Shown: one piece after another, positions 17,599 to 26,618 of the stretch
Layout of the letters: each line of letters begins with the position of its first letter
Numbering within the stretch: the stretch's first letter is position 1
Source: Rickettsiales bacterium
GTDB lineage: Bacteria > Pseudomonadota > Alphaproteobacteria > Rickettsiales > UBA3002
DNA: 57,422 nucleotides
Direction of reading: 5' to 3'
NCBI GenBank assembly: GCA_022763105.1
Contig: JALEGK010000075.1
Span: 1 to 57,422, forward strand
Position numbers and translations under genes: made by a program
The notes under the pieces: generated by a model
What the model was told of the DNA's origin: nothing
Database searches by the model: none
What the model saw: only the letters and a program-made list of their open reading frames with translations

Positions 17599-17648
17599 TT
17601 AATAATTTGTTAATAATTAGCGACGAAGCGGTTAAGGTTTGATGACGC
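17599..17648 (-). promoter_or_regulatory. Weak CtrA-like and Pho-like sites before the 63-aa gene
   Basis: TTAA (17599-17602) and TTAA (17610-17613) are separated by 7 nt, but in AT-rich DNA and without the CCAT extension. Further upstream, minus-strand GCGTCAT (17648-17642), CAAA, CCTTAAC (17637-17631) shares 13 identical bases (GTCATCAAACCTT) with the Pho-type site at 13632-13649. No -10 stands at the expected distance from either, so both are tentative. Confidence 0.3.
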
Positions 17649-17765
17649 CCCAAGCGGGACACATCACAGGTTTTTGAAAAACCACAAAAAAATAACTATT
17701 TTGCGAATGCATGTAATCACCAAATAAAAGTGAAGTATAGTGGGGCAGTGTGAATAATGATGGGT

Positions 17766-20700
17766 TTACGCGACCGAAGCGGCCTGTGACTGTGCGGCAG
17801 CCTGCGCCTGAATAATGCCCTGATGGCGCATTTCCGCGCGGAATGGAGGGCGTGCAAGCGTCACCACATCACGCAGATTGTGCAGCGCTTTATTCAGCCC
17901 GTTATGCACTTCGCCATACGAACGACCGCGCTCTTCTTTGGAAATACCGTTACTGATCGCATCGGCGGCTTCCATCATCACATCTTGGCGTTGCATCAGG
18001 TCTTTATACATTGGCAGCGCATCGCGCACTTTGTTAGCCAGCTCAGCGGTCGAAAGCTCATCCAGATGGTTGACCACGGCTTCTTCAGGCTTAATCGCCT
18101 CAAGCACGGTTTTCGCAGCTGAACGGTATTCCAGCTCCATCCACGCTAAGAATCCGGCAGCAGAACTGTCTTTATCGGCAGCGAGTGCTTCTAGCTCATC
18201 GGGGCTTGGGCGTTTAGAGATCACCTGATGATCACGCGGCGTGCCCGCCTTAATTTCATCGGCAGTGCCAATCACAATCTCGCGGCGTTGACGGGTAAAT
18301 TGCTCGGCATTGGCTTTGCCTTTTGCGGCATCTAACCCACCACGTAGCTGATCAATCTCTGACGCGGCTTCATCGCGAAATTCCTGATGATCTTCTGATG
18401 TTTCCAATGCGCTCGCATGGGTATCAATACGATCCAGCATGCGCTTCGCACTTGGCTTGTCATTATCGAACATGGCATTGTCCCAGACCTTATCAAAATC
18501 GGTTGTGGCCACGGCATAGGCGGTACGGTCAATCGAGTCACGCACTACCGGGCTATTGGTATAAATCGCATGTAATTTTTCTTCATCAGGCGTCTGGGCG
18601 ATACGGCTTTTATACGCACCGGCTGGACCGCTATTCGAAAGCTCTTGCTCCCAACTGCTCTTAATCAATTCGCCTAAGCGACCCGCACCAATAAAGTTCG
18701 GGTTCAATCGGCCATGCTGGAAGGTTTCACTATAGCCAATCGTGCGCGTATCGGTCACTGGGTTCAGATACATCGATTGATCTTTCACCTTACCGCGACC
18801 ACCACTGCGCGAGCCAATCGTGCCCGACTGGTTATTCTCTTGATACTTAAAGACTTGCGCCATGATGTTACCCAACACCACGTTCGGGTTTTCTTTACTG
18901 CCGAAATATTCCTGCTGATAGCCACTCACGCATTCAATGATCTTATCCGCCATGTGAGGTGGGTCCATCAGCTTGCGCTCAATCAGCTCTTCTTCTTTGC
19001 GCGTGCTCATCAATTTACTGCCGGTGGTGCGCTCACGTGTGCGTAGGGCGCTATTGGCAATATTCTCTTCAATGAAAGATTCAATGGTTGCCGGATTAGA
19101 GAAGATCTGTGCGAGGTCCATCCCCTGTACCGTGGCTTTCATGAATTTGTGGTTATCATACATATTCACCAGTGAGCGATAGCTGCGCACGCCCATACGG
19201 AAAGAGTCAGTGTGTGAGCCGCCTTCATAGAGCTGCGCGCCGATACCCAACTGATGGGCAGCATCACGGATAACCGAATGCGCCTTATACAATCCAGCAC
19301 GTGCACCCGCCATACCGCCACGACGTGAATTATCACTATGCGCTAACTGCACTTGCGTTGCTAGCATGTCGCGTATGTGTATAGGTGGGCACTGATTTTC
19401 GCTCTTATCTGGATTTTCTTGCACGAAGCGTTCACGCATCGTCTCATTCAAATCTTTGTCAATGTCATCAATGGCCTTGCTGACGGCTTCAGCTCCATTG
19501 GGCTGATCAAGCAAATCTGGTAGGGCTAAAATGCGCTGCTGATATTCTTCTGGAATCGAGCGACGTAATCCAACATCTTTACCGTCAGCTTTTTCCACGC
19601 GCTTACCCCATTCGCTCAGCGATACTTCAAGCTGATGGCGGAACACATGCTTATCATGTAACAACTCCACCATGATCGAATCCAGATTTGCCAATACTTC
19701 CGGATCTTCAAACAAAGGCACGATACGGATGTTTTTGTCGTTGCCGGTTAGCTTCAGCAGCATCAGCATCTCTTTCATCTGCACGGCAGTTTCAGCCTCG
19801 GCGAGTGCCTGACCGTTAAACAGATCAGGGTTGTCAGCAGCAAGTTGCAGACGTTTGATCGTATGATAGAAAATACCGTTATTCGTATCAGGCGTACCAT
19901 CTGCCTTATTGCCGCTATCGGCATAACCAAAGCGGCGCGTCTTCGCGTCAGAAGGCACCTGAGCCATCGCAGCGGCCAGTTTATCTGCAAACGGTAAGTG
20001 ACCGTCTGTGCTGTGCTCGGCCTGATCAAGCAGGTTAGAGAGCACCTTGTCTTTCTCGCCCTGATCAAGTTGCGAATAAGCGCGTCCGTTACTGGCGCCT
20101 TTGCCCAGTGCGCCGTCGATCATGGCGCCATCCACCACATGGTTGAGCACAAATTCTAATTCATCAGCGGTTTCACGAAATTCAATCGTACCCAAATGCA
20201 TGCCAAAGGTATTCACCTTGCGGTATAAGCCCAGCGCTGCTTGAGCAGCCTTACCTTTACATGCTGCGTCATTGCAAATATCTCGGGTAAAATGGCGGAT
20301 GCCATCAATGGCAAATGTAATCGCTTGCTGCGACTCTGCATTCGCAGGGTTAGCATGAATCGTCTGTAAACTTTCTACAATGCTATTAAACTCATTCTCA
20401 TACTGAGCGTTCCAGCGTTTCTCCGGCAATGCTGCTCTCAGATCGTTCAGATCATCCATATAGGCATTAATCACCGTTTCGCGGTGCGTATAGATCGCAT
20501 CACGCAAAGATTGGAAGGTAATGTTCTTATTGCCATCCTTATCACCCGATGAGCCCCACGAACGGAATGCCAGATCAAGCTTGAGTGACAGCGGGTCGTA
20601 ATTCGCAGCAGCGGTACGCTTATTACGCGCCATCGCCTCGTCGAAATGTTCATAGACAAACGGAATCGAACGATAGGTGTTCTTCAGCGCGTGGCGCATA

Positions 20701-21302
20701 AAGGCGGTTTCATCTTGTGCCGTTAAACGGTTGGCCACTAGTGAGTTCATACCCATCAATTCTTCGAGTGCCGCTTTTGCTTGGGTTTCATTGCCTTTAT
20801 GAACGGCTAAATCAAAGGCGCGAAGCTGCTTCATATAGCTCAGATCGCCAATATAGGTCGGGTGGGCGGTAAAGACATTATCCATCGCCACGCCTTTGAA
20901 ATGATCGACCATCTGGTCCGGCGTCATATTGTCCTGTGCCAGCGCATCAATCAGATGATTGATTTCCTGTTGATCCGGATTGGCATCGCTGTGATTGCGC
21001 GCAGATTTAATCTTCGCACTGCGCGACATATGATTGAGTAGCGACAACATCTCAACGACATCAAAACGCTGCTCTGGTTCTAAATGCTTAGATTCAATCA
21101 TTTGCTGAACGCGTGTGCCCACATCTTTAGATGGGCCTGGCTCTGATTGGTGATCACGAATAAGTCCGGCAATGTCGCGCACCGTATCAGCCACCACATC
21201 ACCTTTATGCTGACGTATAGTATCAATCAGCATGTCCTGAAGACCATGCTCTAATTGCTTACCGTCAGTCGTCTGTAAATTAACCGCCATTGTTCTAGTC
21301 AT
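17766..21302 (-). CDS. Divergent phosphoenolpyruvate carboxylase family protein
   Basis: 1178 aa, about 250-300 longer than usual bacterial PEPC. The family is recognisable along the length. VFTAHPTYIGD (His147) matches the LTAHPTE loop with the catalytic His (E. coli His138). RSWGSSGDKDGNKNIT matches SWMGGDRDGNPNVT. FGMHLGTIEFRET (~371) matches FGVPLVRIDIRQES with its Arg. IRIVPLFEDPEVL matches the APLFET strand. TRTIGYSETF...GRLNPNFIGAG (~850-871) matches [22 protein letters not shown]. However, YSDSAKDAG has become HSDNSRRGG (~655), replacing the active-site Lys, and the signature loop HGRGGxxGRGG is replaced by YEGGSHTDSFRMG (~690). The conserved C-terminal NTG is also missing; the protein ends in an Ala/Gln tail. 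The start is the ATG at 21302 or Met5 at 21290. It is likely a pseudoenzyme or an enzyme with altered substrate. Confidence 0.8.
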   Translation of the reverse strand: MTRTMAVNLQTTDGKQLEHGLQDMLIDTIRQHKGDVVADTVRDIAGLIRDHQSEPGPSKDVGTRVQQMIESKHLEPEQRFDVVEMLSLLNHMSRSAKIKSARNHSDANPDQQEINHLIDALAQDNMTPDQMVDHFKGVAMDNVFTAHPTYIGDLSYMKQLRAFDLAVHKGNETQAKAALEELMGMNSLVANRLTAQDETAFMRHALKNTYRSIPFVYEHFDEAMARNKRTAAANYDPLSLKLDLAFRSWGSSGDKDGNKNITFQSLRDAIYTHRETVINAYMDDLNDLRAALPEKRWNAQYENEFNSIVESLQTIHANPANAESQQAITFAIDGIRHFTRDICNDAACKGKAAQAALGLYRKVNTFGMHLGTIEFRETADELEFVLNHVVDGAMIDGALGKGASNGRAYSQLDQGEKDKVLSNLLDQAEHSTDGHLPFADKLAAAMAQVPSDAKTRRFGYADSGNKADGTPDTNNGIFYHTIKRLQLAADNPDLFNGQALAEAETAVQMKEMLMLLKLTGNDKNIRIVPLFEDPEVLANLDSIMVELLHDKHVFRHQLEVSLSEWGKRVEKADGKDVGLRRSIPEEYQQRILALPDLLDQPNGAEAVSKAIDDIDKDLNETMRERFVQENPDKSENQCPPIHIRDMLATQVQLAHSDNSRRGGMAGARAGLYKAHSVIRDAAHQLGIGAQLYEGGSHTDSFRMGVRSYRSLVNMYDNHKFMKATVQGMDLAQIFSNPATIESFIEENIANSALRTRERTTGSKLMSTRKEEELIERKLMDPPHMADKIIECVSGYQQEYFGSKENPNVVLGNIMAQVFKYQENNQSGTIGSRSGGRGKVKDQSMYLNPVTDTRTIGYSETFQHGRLNPNFIGAGRLGELIKSSWEQELSNSGPAGAYKSRIAQTPDEEKLHAIYTNSPVVRDSIDRTAYAVATTDFDKVWDNAMFDNDKPSAKRMLDRIDTHASALETSEDHQEFRDEAASEIDQLRGGLDAAKGKANAEQFTRQRREIVIGTADEIKAGTPRDHQVISKRPSPDELEALAADKDSSAAGFLAWMELEYRSAAKTVLEAIKPEEAVVNHLDELSTAELANKVRDALPMYKDLMQRQDVMMEAADAISNGISKEERGRSYGEVHNGLNKALHNLRDVVTLARPPFRAEMRHQGIIQAQAAAQSQAASVA

Positions 21303-21310
21303 AACGTCTT

Positions 21311-21329
21311 ATGGTTAAGGCATTATTAA
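21311..21329 (-). promoter_or_regulatory. CtrA-type box before the PEPC-like gene
   Basis: Minus strand TTAA (21329-21326), TAATGCC, TTAACCAT (21318-21311): a full match to TTAA-N7-TTAACCAT. It ends 8 nt before the ATG at 21302 (20 nt before Met5), almost the same placement as the box before the GH114-RTX gene. If it replaces a -35 element, transcription would start close to the initiation codon. Confidence 0.55.
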
Positions 21330-21372
21330 TGCCTCATCTTTTTTTGACGCGGTCTACTTTGCATTCAAGCTG

Positions 21373-21429
21373 TTGTCACAAAAACTTCACATAACTCTTT
21401 TTGTGTCAATTTCATGAAGGTGGTATAAT
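21373..21429 (+). promoter_or_regulatory. Pho-box-like site and extended -10 promoter of the serralysin gene
   Basis: TTGTCAC (21373-21379), AAAA, ACTTCAC (21384-21390) nearly repeats the site at 3766-3783. An extended -10 TGGTATAAT ends at 21429, with TTGTGT (21401-21406) 17 nt before it. The box-to-TATAAT gap is 33 nt, exactly two helical repeats longer than in the 27-kb promoter once two weak units are counted, so the phasing is kept. The leader to the ATG is about 100 nt. Confidence 0.55.
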
Positions 21430-21535
21430 TAAGCCATTAAAAAAAGAGAGAAAAATCTCATTGTGGGGCGTCGCAATGACACCCGCCAATTAAACAAAAA
21501 GTAATAGAGAAAACGAGTAAGCGGAGTAACGAACA

Positions 21536-23242
21536 ATGTGTTGGCTATGCGCAAGTGGTGAGGGAGGTCACGCTCACCATAATCATATTCTAGATGAAAT
21601 TTCAGCACCGGGCGATGCACGTCCGGCGGGTAATGTTATGTCTCAATCGGGTGATTTCAAAACCGATGTCATTATTCAGGGCAGTAAATGGACCAGTACC
21701 GACATCACCTACGCCTATTGGGATAACGTCTTTGATCTATATGGCGGCTCAGGAATCGGGCCGTTGGGTGAAATCTTTGCATCAGAATGGAATGCATCAG
21801 AACAAGCGGTTGTTGGCCGCATTCTTGGCACATTCGAGAGCTTCACCAATCTGAAGTTTCACAATGTCAGTAATAATGGCGGTATCACCCGCAATTCCGA
21901 TTTGGAATTATCGAAGACCGGATTCATGCAGCAATTCACTATCGGCTCTATCGGTCTGGGCGTTTTTCCTGATCAAGGCTTTGGAGATACATGGCTAGAG
22001 CTATTAGGGCTTAGCCGTCAAGAATTTCCAAATGTTGAAGGTTCAATCTATCTCGATGATGCGCATGATTCATATCGTCACCTCAATGAGGGGGGTAAAG
22101 GCTATTGGGTGATTATGCATGAGATTGGACACGCGCTGGGGCTAAAACATACCCATGATGATGGCGGCAATGGCCGACCAACGCTGAAAGAGCTGGGCTT
22201 AGAAGGCTTCGATAACAACCTCTATAGTATGATGAGTTACAAGGGCGCAGAAGGCAGCAATCTGGCGACAGGCAACATCGCAACGCCGGGTGTGTTCGAC
22301 ATGTTGGCGTTGCAAGAAATGTACGGCACCAATTGGGGCCATAATGCAGGCGATAACACCTACACTATCGCCGATGATGGCAGCATCGAAACGCTATGGG
22401 ATGGCGGCGGTAACGACATGATCGACGCATCAGCCGTTAATGGCCGTGTGCAGATTGATCTGCGCGAAGGCCAGATCAGCAAATATGGCGATACCTATAA
22501 TGCGATTGCCTATAAAGTGCTGATTGAACAAGCAAAAGGTGGTGCGCTCGTCGATAACATTATGGGCAACACCGCGAATAATATTCTTTATGGTGGCGAT
22601 AGTGGCGATCTGATCCACGGCGCAAATGGTAACGATACCATCTATGGCGGCGAGGGGATCGCTGACCCAGATGACGGCGCAGATATCATCTACGGTGATG
22701 CAGGCGATGATTTCATCGTTTCAAACGCTGGCAATGACACGGTCTATGGTGGCTCTAGCATTGCCGATGCGAATTCGGGTAACGACACGGTCTATGCCGG
22801 TTACGGCGCTGATGTTGTCTATGGCAACTCAGGCAATGATTCGCTATTTGGTGGTGGCGGGATTGCCGCACCGAATGACCTGAACGACCAGCTTTATGGC
22901 GGCTCAGGTGATGATGGCCTATACGGCAATGGCGGCGACGATGCGCTGTATGGCGGCACCGGAAACGACATTCTGCATGGCGGTCTGGGTAACGATACCT
23001 ATGTCTTCAATAATGGCGATGGCCAAGACCGTATCTTGCACTTTACCGGAGCAGGGCAGTCGGGCGGCGATATTCTGGCGGTGGTCTATAATATCAACAA
23101 TAGCGGCATTCAGACCGCGCAAGACGTGCTAAACCGCGCATCGGTACAAGGCGATGATCTCTATATCGATTTAGGCGCAGGGCATGGCGTCTGGGTTGAA
23201 AATGGCTACGATCTGGGTGTGGGTGATATCAGCATCGCGTAA
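21536..23242 (+). CDS. Serralysin-type RTX zinc metalloprotease (M10)
   Basis: A 568-aa secreted metzincin. The zinc site HEIGHALGLKH spans residues 195-205 (His195, Glu196, His199, His205), and the Met-turn SMMSY lies at 231-235. After the catalytic domain, calcium-binding RTX nonapeptides (GGxGNDxxYG type) run from about residue 345 to 500, and a hydrophobic C-terminal segment provides the usual type I secretion signal. The N-terminus is odd: MCWLCASGEGGHAHHNH has two Cys and four His, while the usual longer propeptide is absent. Substrates are extracellular proteins, by family. GGAG lies 9 nt before the ATG. The promoter is Pho-box-like. Neither the secretion ATPase nor an inhibitor is encoded nearby. 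Confidence 0.92.
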   Translation: MCWLCASGEGGHAHHNHILDEISAPGDARPAGNVMSQSGDFKTDVIIQGSKWTSTDITYAYWDNVFDLYGGSGIGPLGEIFASEWNASEQAVVGRILGTFESFTNLKFHNVSNNGGITRNSDLELSKTGFMQQFTIGSIGLGVFPDQGFGDTWLELLGLSRQEFPNVEGSIYLDDAHDSYRHLNEGGKGYWVIMHEIGHALGLKHTHDDGGNGRPTLKELGLEGFDNNLYSMMSYKGAEGSNLATGNIATPGVFDMLALQEMYGTNWGHNAGDNTYTIADDGSIETLWDGGGNDMIDASAVNGRVQIDLREGQISKYGDTYNAIAYKVLIEQAKGGALVDNIMGNTANNILYGGDSGDLIHGANGNDTIYGGEGIADPDDGADIIYGDAGDDFIVSNAGNDTVYGGSSIADANSGNDTVYAGYGADVVYGNSGNDSLFGGGGIAAPNDLNDQLYGGSGDDGLYGNGGDDALYGGTGNDILHGGLGNDTYVFNNGDGQDRILHFTGAGQSGGDILAVVYNINNSGIQTAQDVLNRASVQGDDLYIDLGAGHGVWVENGYDLGVGDISIA

Positions 23243-23278
23243 GCAGACGCATCAATCATTTCTAAACCTTTTTGCTTT

Positions 23279-23307
23279 ATGACAGTAGCATGACAGCTAT
23301 GTGTCAG
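23279..23307 (-). promoter_or_regulatory. Canonical triple Pho-type direct repeat (reverse orientation)
   Basis: Read on the minus strand: CTGACAC (23307-23301), CTGTCAT (23296-23290) and CTGTCAT (23285-23279), each separated by 4 nt. Two units are perfect copies of the PhoB half-site. The site lies between the serralysin stop and the 490-aa gene, but the repeats point away from that gene. It could act from the opposite strand or on an unannotated transcript. A TATACT at 23366-23371 is the nearest plus-strand -10. Confidence 0.6.
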
Positions 23308-23411
23308 TTCTGTTAAATTGCATTGATAAACAAGGCTTTTTGCTGAAATGCATGCAAGGTTTAGCTATACTGATAGTAGGTGCAAATAAGAAATTTTTAG
23401 GCAAAGAATAA

Positions 23412-24884
23412 ATGGCAGATTCAAAAGACGAAGAAGAACGCATAAAAACGATAGCCGATATGGTTCGCGAGCAGATTATTGCGGCCAGAATTCTGGATAC
23501 CAAAAAAGCAGCTAAAGATAAACCAAACGTTACCGATGGTGTTCGTCCGCAAGAATGGAATCCAGATGTTCGACAAACGAACGAGTATATTCAGCAAGGC
23601 GAGGGTGTTGAACAACGATCTCGTCGCGATATCCGATCACTCGAAGATAAAGATATTGAGCTAAGATTACGCCGTGATGGTATCGGCGAAGATAGCCCGA
23701 ACTCTTACGCTCCGGCTAGTAAAGATGGCGTAAACATCAAACCAGGCGAACGCCTGCAAATTGTGCTCGTAGGACCGGATGAAGCCGGCGCATTTTCGCA
23801 AGCGTATGATAATCTGCGCGGCAAAAGTAATGTTGTGTTCTACAACATGAACGGCAAAAGCCCAGATCAAATGAAAGCAGACCTAAAAGAGATTCGTGAC
23901 AAATATGGTGTAGCAGGCCCAGATGGTAAGGTCGAATACGATACCCATATTTTTGCACATGGTTTCCAAGGAAAAGATGGTAAAGAAGGTGGTATGCAAG
24001 TTGGTACTGCTAAAGATGGCAGATCAATTGTTGCTAGAAATTCTACTGTTCTCAGCACACTTCCAGATGGCGCGCGATTCATTGTAACGGGGCAGTGTGA
24101 AGGTGGAGCAATCAAACATTCAGCCCAATACGCACCAGAAGGTGCAATTGTCACCTCATTCGTAGGTGAAGGTACAGTGGGCTGGTCAGATAATATCGCC
24201 GCAGCCTATGCAGGTCATGGTAACAGCATTTCTGGCGATGCCGTATTTGCCAAAGCGGTGGCCTCGATTGATCGCGATAAAATTGCAAAAAGAAATGCAG
24301 ATGCTGAGAACTGGACCAAAGTAAACAAAGATGGTGACACAGTTTATGCTTATCGCTCTATTATCAGAGGCGAAAATGGTAAGCAGATCTTCTCTGACCG
24401 CGCCGATCAAATGTTAATGACGGATATTGGTGTAGGCCGCAGACGCTCAGATGGCACTGTCGGAGCAAATGATAATATTGATATCGCCACAACCGTGAAT
24501 AACAAATTTGTAGGCCTAGAGGCGCATAAAGACGCTGCGATTAAAGCAGCAGAGAAAGCATTGCCTGCGCATTTAAAAGACAGAGCCGCAAAAGTGTATG
24601 ATGATATCGTGAGCGGTAAAAAATACGAAGACCTTCAAGGTCAGGATCAAAATATCGCACACATTCTGGCAACCCAGCTACAATTTGAAAAAGATCAGGC
24701 AGAGCGTGGCGTTAAAAAAGCACAAGAACGCGGCCTAGATGGTGATGCTCCAGTTCGTAAAGCTGCGGCACAAGCCGATGGCAAAGTAACTGCAAGTGTT
24801 GCTGTTGGTCCAAATGATAAGGATCCTCAAGGTCATGCCACCGCTAAAGTCGAAACGGGTGGTCGTGATATCAAGATGGGCTAA
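23412..24884 (+). CDS. 490-aa protein with clan-CD cysteine-peptidase signature
   Basis: Not assignable to a named family. The N-terminal 110 residues are charged and look flexible. A beta/alpha block from about residue 113 (LQIVLVGP strand) to 275 carries two motifs in the order and spacing of caspase-fold peptidases: hydrophobic strand TYPE THIFAHGFQG with His183, and RFIVTGQCEGGA with Cys229. The 46-residue gap is similar to caspases and the MARTX/clostridial-toxin autoprocessing domains. The C-terminal third is helical and Lys-rich, ending GGRDIKMG. There is no signal peptide. The gene follows the serralysin by 170 bp and a canonical Pho-type repeat lies between them. It may be an autoprocessing protease, an effector, or a non-catalytic relative; the last cannot be excluded without a structure comparison. 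Confidence 0.75.
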   Translation: MADSKDEEERIKTIADMVREQIIAARILDTKKAAKDKPNVTDGVRPQEWNPDVRQTNEYIQQGEGVEQRSRRDIRSLEDKDIELRLRRDGIGEDSPNSYAPASKDGVNIKPGERLQIVLVGPDEAGAFSQAYDNLRGKSNVVFYNMNGKSPDQMKADLKEIRDKYGVAGPDGKVEYDTHIFAHGFQGKDGKEGGMQVGTAKDGRSIVARNSTVLSTLPDGARFIVTGQCEGGAIKHSAQYAPEGAIVTSFVGEGTVGWSDNIAAAYAGHGNSISGDAVFAKAVASIDRDKIAKRNADAENWTKVNKDGDTVYAYRSIIRGENGKQIFSDRADQMLMTDIGVGRRRSDGTVGANDNIDIATTVNNKFVGLEAHKDAAIKAAEKALPAHLKDRAAKVYDDIVSGKKYEDLQGQDQNIAHILATQLQFEKDQAERGVKKAQERGLDGDAPVRKAAAQADGKVTASVAVGPNDKDPQGHATAKVETGGRDIKMG

Positions 24885-24921
24885 TTAGCCTGACCTTTTT
24901 TAAATCTAAATAGTTTATTTT

Positions 24922-26616
24922 CTAAGAAAATGTCCGAGCACTGACATCATGCTCAATATGCTCTTCTGCTGATTTGATATGGCCGTCAAACGTGGCTTGC
25001 GCTTGCTCAATCTTCGTCTGCGGGCCTTCGTGATTTTCAAAATGATCAGAATCCAACAACACATCCGCATGCAGTTTGGCGGCGCGGCGCAAGTGTAACT
25101 TCACCGCATCTTTGCGTTCGGCAAAGACACGCTCGCGCGTTTCTTTGATAATCTTAAATACCTCTTCACGGTCAGCTTGTTTTGCTTCTTCTGCAAATGG
25201 TGATGATTTACCATGTGGTTTTTTACCAGCGATATATTCAAGCCATGGTTTATCTTGATTCATATGCTGATCAATGAGGTTTTTCCCGGGTGAAATCTCT
25301 GTAGCTGTTTGATCGCGCAATTTATTATACATGCGGGGTAAGCCATATTCACATACATTGCTCAAGATGGTTTCATTATAATATTTGAGATCCCCCGACC
25401 CTGGGCGTTTGCCTCGGTTTCCACCTGTTCTAACTAACTCACTAGAGCTAAAGAAAAATTGTTTTGCAGCATCTGCAGCACTTTGAAATGCGTTTAGAAA
25501 CCCACGCGTGCTAACAAAATGCACGCCGGTCATTGGCTGATAATCACGATCACCGGTATGGCCGCCCTGTACCGTTTCTACTTTAAAACGTGACGTATTC
25601 TTCGGGTTATAACGCGGCTTGGGTAAGCCAAAATACTGCTCATTATCTTCTTCTCTACCGCCTTCGCTTTTAGGTAAATCATCGTAATATTCCTGATAGC
25701 GCTGAATCACGCGGCCACGCACATCGGTGCCTTCGTAAGCAACGAAAATATCGGGTTCTTGCTCTTGTTTTTGCAATTGAATAATCGCATCAGCAATCGA
25801 AATCTCACCACGGTCTGCACGTAATTTCGAACGTTTGATTTCCTGTGCAATCGGGTTACCATTTTGCAGTAAAGCACGTTCGATAATATCGGTTTCTTCG
25901 TGCGATAATTCGGATGAGTCGCCATCAAACGGCCATTTCGCATGTTTAAAACTCCATAGGCTCTTCTTATTCTCTTTAAGCTCTGCTTCAACCGTATTCA
26001 GGAACTTTTCACGCATTGCGCCTTTATCTTTTCGTGCAATCACCTGTTTGCGGCCATCTTTGATACGTTGTGGTGTATCTCCTTTGAATAGGCGGTCATC
26101 CAAATGGTGCGCCACGCGGTCCATATATTGATCGGCGATTTTGGTGTCCACCACCTGAAAACTACCCGGATTCTCTGATTCAATCGCATAGAGTGTACGT
26201 AAGAAAGCGGTGCGCTCTGCTCGTTTTGGGAAGCCGTTAGGAATATGCTCAAACGCGCCCGATTTATCGGCATATTGAGGCTCAAGAATCAGTCGCGAAT
26301 ATTCGGCAGATACTGGCCCATAGACGCCCATAAATTCAGATAGCACCATATCAGGTATCGCCACACGAATCACGTTATGACGCGCCAAATCAAGGATAAG
26401 ATTGAGATTCGCGAAACCATTTTCGTTCGGCTTATAATCAGACGATTTCATAAAATCACGAATGGCCTGATTATCGAACAAAGTGGCTAAAACATTGCTG
26501 CCATTGCGTTCCACATCTTCATCAGAAAGCAGCAAGGTCAGCAATGTTCCCGTGTCAAACACCATCCATGGCGGGTCTTTTTTGTGCTCTAAATGGGATA
26601 AATTAACCTCAGCCAT
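24922..26616 (-). CDS. 564-aa protein with PIN-like N-terminal domain
   Basis: The first 300 residues show the acidic pattern of PIN-domain nucleases: an initial strand MVFDTGTLLTLL with Asp21, a helix DMVLSEFMG carrying a conserved-type Glu, and later SIADAIIQLQ followed by the strand EPDIFVAYEGTD with Asp residues. The remaining 260 residues are not recognised; they include a basic stretch (GGNRGKRPGSGD) and a long charged helix near the C-terminus. Its ATG is 2 nt after the stop of the 113-aa gene, so the two are cotranslated. By analogy with two-gene toxin-antitoxin pairs it could be an RNase controlled by the small partner, but at 564 aa it is far larger than VapC-type toxins. It converges with the 490-aa gene with 37 bp between stops. 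Confidence 0.7.
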   Translation of the reverse strand: MAEVNLSHLEHKKDPPWMVFDTGTLLTLLLSDEDVERNGSNVLATLFDNQAIRDFMKSSDYKPNENGFANLNLILDLARHNVIRVAIPDMVLSEFMGVYGPVSAEYSRLILEPQYADKSGAFEHIPNGFPKRAERTAFLRTLYAIESENPGSFQVVDTKIADQYMDRVAHHLDDRLFKGDTPQRIKDGRKQVIARKDKGAMREKFLNTVEAELKENKKSLWSFKHAKWPFDGDSSELSHEETDIIERALLQNGNPIAQEIKRSKLRADRGEISIADAIIQLQKQEQEPDIFVAYEGTDVRGRVIQRYQEYYDDLPKSEGGREEDNEQYFGLPKPRYNPKNTSRFKVETVQGGHTGDRDYQPMTGVHFVSTRGFLNAFQSAADAAKQFFFSSSELVRTGGNRGKRPGSGDLKYYNETILSNVCEYGLPRMYNKLRDQTATEISPGKNLIDQHMNQDKPWLEYIAGKKPHGKSSPFAEEAKQADREEVFKIIKETRERVFAERKDAVKLHLRRAAKLHADVLLDSDHFENHEGPQTKIEQAQATFDGHIKSAEEHIEHDVSARTFS

Positions 26617-26618
26617 GC

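Noticed and set aside
24884..24901. GGCTAATTAGCC followed by T6 as a terminator between convergent genes
   Set aside because: The palindrome has no loop and a weak stem, and the T run is separated from it by several bases.
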